Positions 1 through 10,911 of a stretch of 10,911 bases of DNA are shown in pieces. Each line of letters begins with the position of its first letter. The stretch's first letter is position 1. The notes beneath the pieces are model-generated. The model ran no database searches. It was not told the origin of the DNA and saw nothing but the letters and a program-made list of their open reading frames with translations. A program made the position numbers and the translations under genes. Origin of the DNA: Phoronis ovalis (lineage: Eukaryota; Phoronida; Phoronidae); the NCBI GenBank assembly GCA_028565635.1, contig JAOXYB010020037.1:1-10911 (forward strand), given 5' to 3'.

Positions 1-225
1 AAAATGATTACTTTCATTTAATTATAATATGTTGAAGTACTGCCGATATATCGCCACCTGGGCTTTAAAGGGTTAATCACCTCATATTTTAAACCTTGTT
101 AAGAACCCTATTTGTGCACTATTCTATTATTCAGCCTAAACCCTACTGTTATCCCTTATATTTTCTCTATAGCAGATATGGAATACAGCTGACATATGAT
201 ACAGATTACATGAACTATTCATATC
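1..225 (+). promoter_or_regulatory. 5' leader / possible end of an upstream intron
   Basis: AT-rich stretch before the start codon. A pyrimidine-rich tract followed by AG at 171-172 (ttttctctatag) looks like a 3' splice site. The first coding exon may therefore begin at 173, with the non-coding first exon and promoter lying left of the window. No convincing TATA box or initiator can be named. Three upstream ATGs (178, 196, 210) lie between that AG and the main start. Confidence 0.4.
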
Positions 226-9962
<9,737 letters not shown>

Positions 9963-10781
9963 GTGAGTGCTTAGGTGTTTGCGAGTAGATATTTTAGCTA
10001 GGAACATTAAGTAGATGCACTATGTAGCAGCTCTTACCTCTCAGCACTTTCTCAGGGAATGTATTTGGAGAATGTCTGACTCAGAGTCTGATTCAGTGAC
10101 AATCGTCAAAATATAACTACACTACTTTGCATTTGCCTGTGGCAAGTGCTACTGTCTTCTAAGTTTCTTATAAATTATGTATTATACTGGACTGAATGCA
10201 TGGCAATCAATGTTTCATTAAATAAATACGAGTCTCTACTGTCCATTATTACTGCAGCTTTCATTTTTGCCATTGTTGTATGAGCAAAGGAGTAATTGGA
10301 ATGAGCAGCAGAAACTCTTTTCATCTTAAACTATCCATCAACTTGGGGCATTAGCTTACATGTATATTATACTTTTAGGTTTTGAAAACAACAGTTGTGT
10401 TACACTGAGAAAATGTTCGAATATATTTAAATTAATTGTTAACTGCAGATAAAATTCTTGAGCTTTACTGTCGGAGCTTTGAAGGACATCACCATGCCTT
10501 CAGAAGTATTCGGTGAACATTTTACAACATTTTCTTGTTTAGCACACCTTTTTGCTGTAGTAAAGTTGCATATAACATTCTCTAAATGGTCACTGTTAAC
10601 ATGGGAATCTCAGTATTGTTGTGTTATGCCTACAGTCTGTTAGATGTAGAAACTGAGTAAATTAGTTTATACAATGTGTGGTTATATAATTATGTGATAT
10701 ATGTTGCTTTATTGTTGCTTATAAATACTATGTACAGTTTTTAGCTTATATTTAATAATGGGCTATACATGATCTTGGTAG
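9963..10781 (+). other. Intron 16 (819 bp, if exon 17 is real)
   Basis: AT-rich. An open frame at 10458-10643 is not flanked by convincing splice sites and looks random. Nothing else recognised. Confidence 0.6.
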
Positions 10782-10911
10782 AGCCAAATTTGCTGAATTT
10801 GTGAATGATATCTTGCAAGCGTGTGGAGAACTGCGTCCTTATCCATTCACAAACTGTGTCCTTATTCATTCACAAACTGTGTCCTTATTCATTCACAAAC
10901 TGTGTCCTTAT
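10782..10911 (+). CDS. TTLL5: Candidate exon 17, running off the window
   Basis: After gatcttggtag, a weak acceptor, the phase fits exon 16 and the frame is open to the end of the window: AKFAEFVNDILQACGELRPY and onward. The second half is made of the 23-bp tandem repeat. I cannot match it to any TTLL5. It may be a real exon, an exonised repeat, or intron that happens to be open. Confidence 0.35.
10835..10911 (+). repeat. 23-bp tandem repeat at the window edge
   Basis: Three full units (10837-10859, 10860-10882, 10883-10905) and the start of a fourth, each containing cattcacaaactgtgtcc. They are identical but for one base (c or t) in the first unit, so the array is young or homogenised. It probably continues past the window. 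Confidence 0.93.

Noticed and set aside
10458-10643. 61-codon open frame in intron 16 as an alternative next exon
   Set aside because: No good acceptor and donor in the phase needed, and no TTLL5-like text.

Overview
The window is part of one spliced eukaryotic gene on the + strand. It encodes a TTLL5-type tubulin polyglutamylase, a tubulin tyrosine ligase-like enzyme of the ATP-grasp fold. Joining exons at conserved splice sites with matching phases gives an uninterrupted reading frame of 545 codons plus 2 nt (226 to 9962). It runs from a well-placed ATG through the whole catalytic domain and into the TTLL5-specific segment after it. The long C-terminal part expected from vertebrate TTLL5 lies beyond the right edge. 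The organism is an animal with AT-rich introns of about 175 to 2130 bp and small exons (62 to 254 nt). I guess a marine invertebrate, perhaps a lophotrochozoan, but this rests only on gene style and is weak.

Layout: 1-225 is 5' leader with short upstream ORFs. Exon 1 gives an acidic N-terminus. Exons 2-4 give the N-terminal TTL region ([26 protein letters not shown]). Exons 5-12 give the ATP-grasp core, ending in the metal-binding LEVNLSPSL segment. Exons 13-16 give the region after the core, including RRVKEE and RIFPT. Intron 13 is 2.1 kb and looks empty. Intron 11 carries an 18-bp minisatellite. The last 75 bp are a 23-bp tandem repeat inside a doubtful exon 17.

The notable result is that two exons of the catalytic core are each present twice in tandem. 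Exons 5a/5b (83 nt each) encode the WIVKP and glycine-rich ATP-binding strand-loop. Exons 8a/8b (102 nt each) encode the HLTNYSVNK segment. Within each pair the copies have equal length, equal intron phases, intact splice sites and no stop codons. They conserve the catalytic motifs, while the codons for shared residues differ about as often as they agree. This is the pattern of old, selected, mutually exclusive exons. Frame logic forces a choice in the first pair, because taking both or neither creates an immediate stop. It does not do so in the second pair. The intron between the copies of each pair contains a long hairpin. If spliced independently, the gene would make four enzymes that differ on two faces of one active site. 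I know of no description of this for TTLL5, but I could not search.
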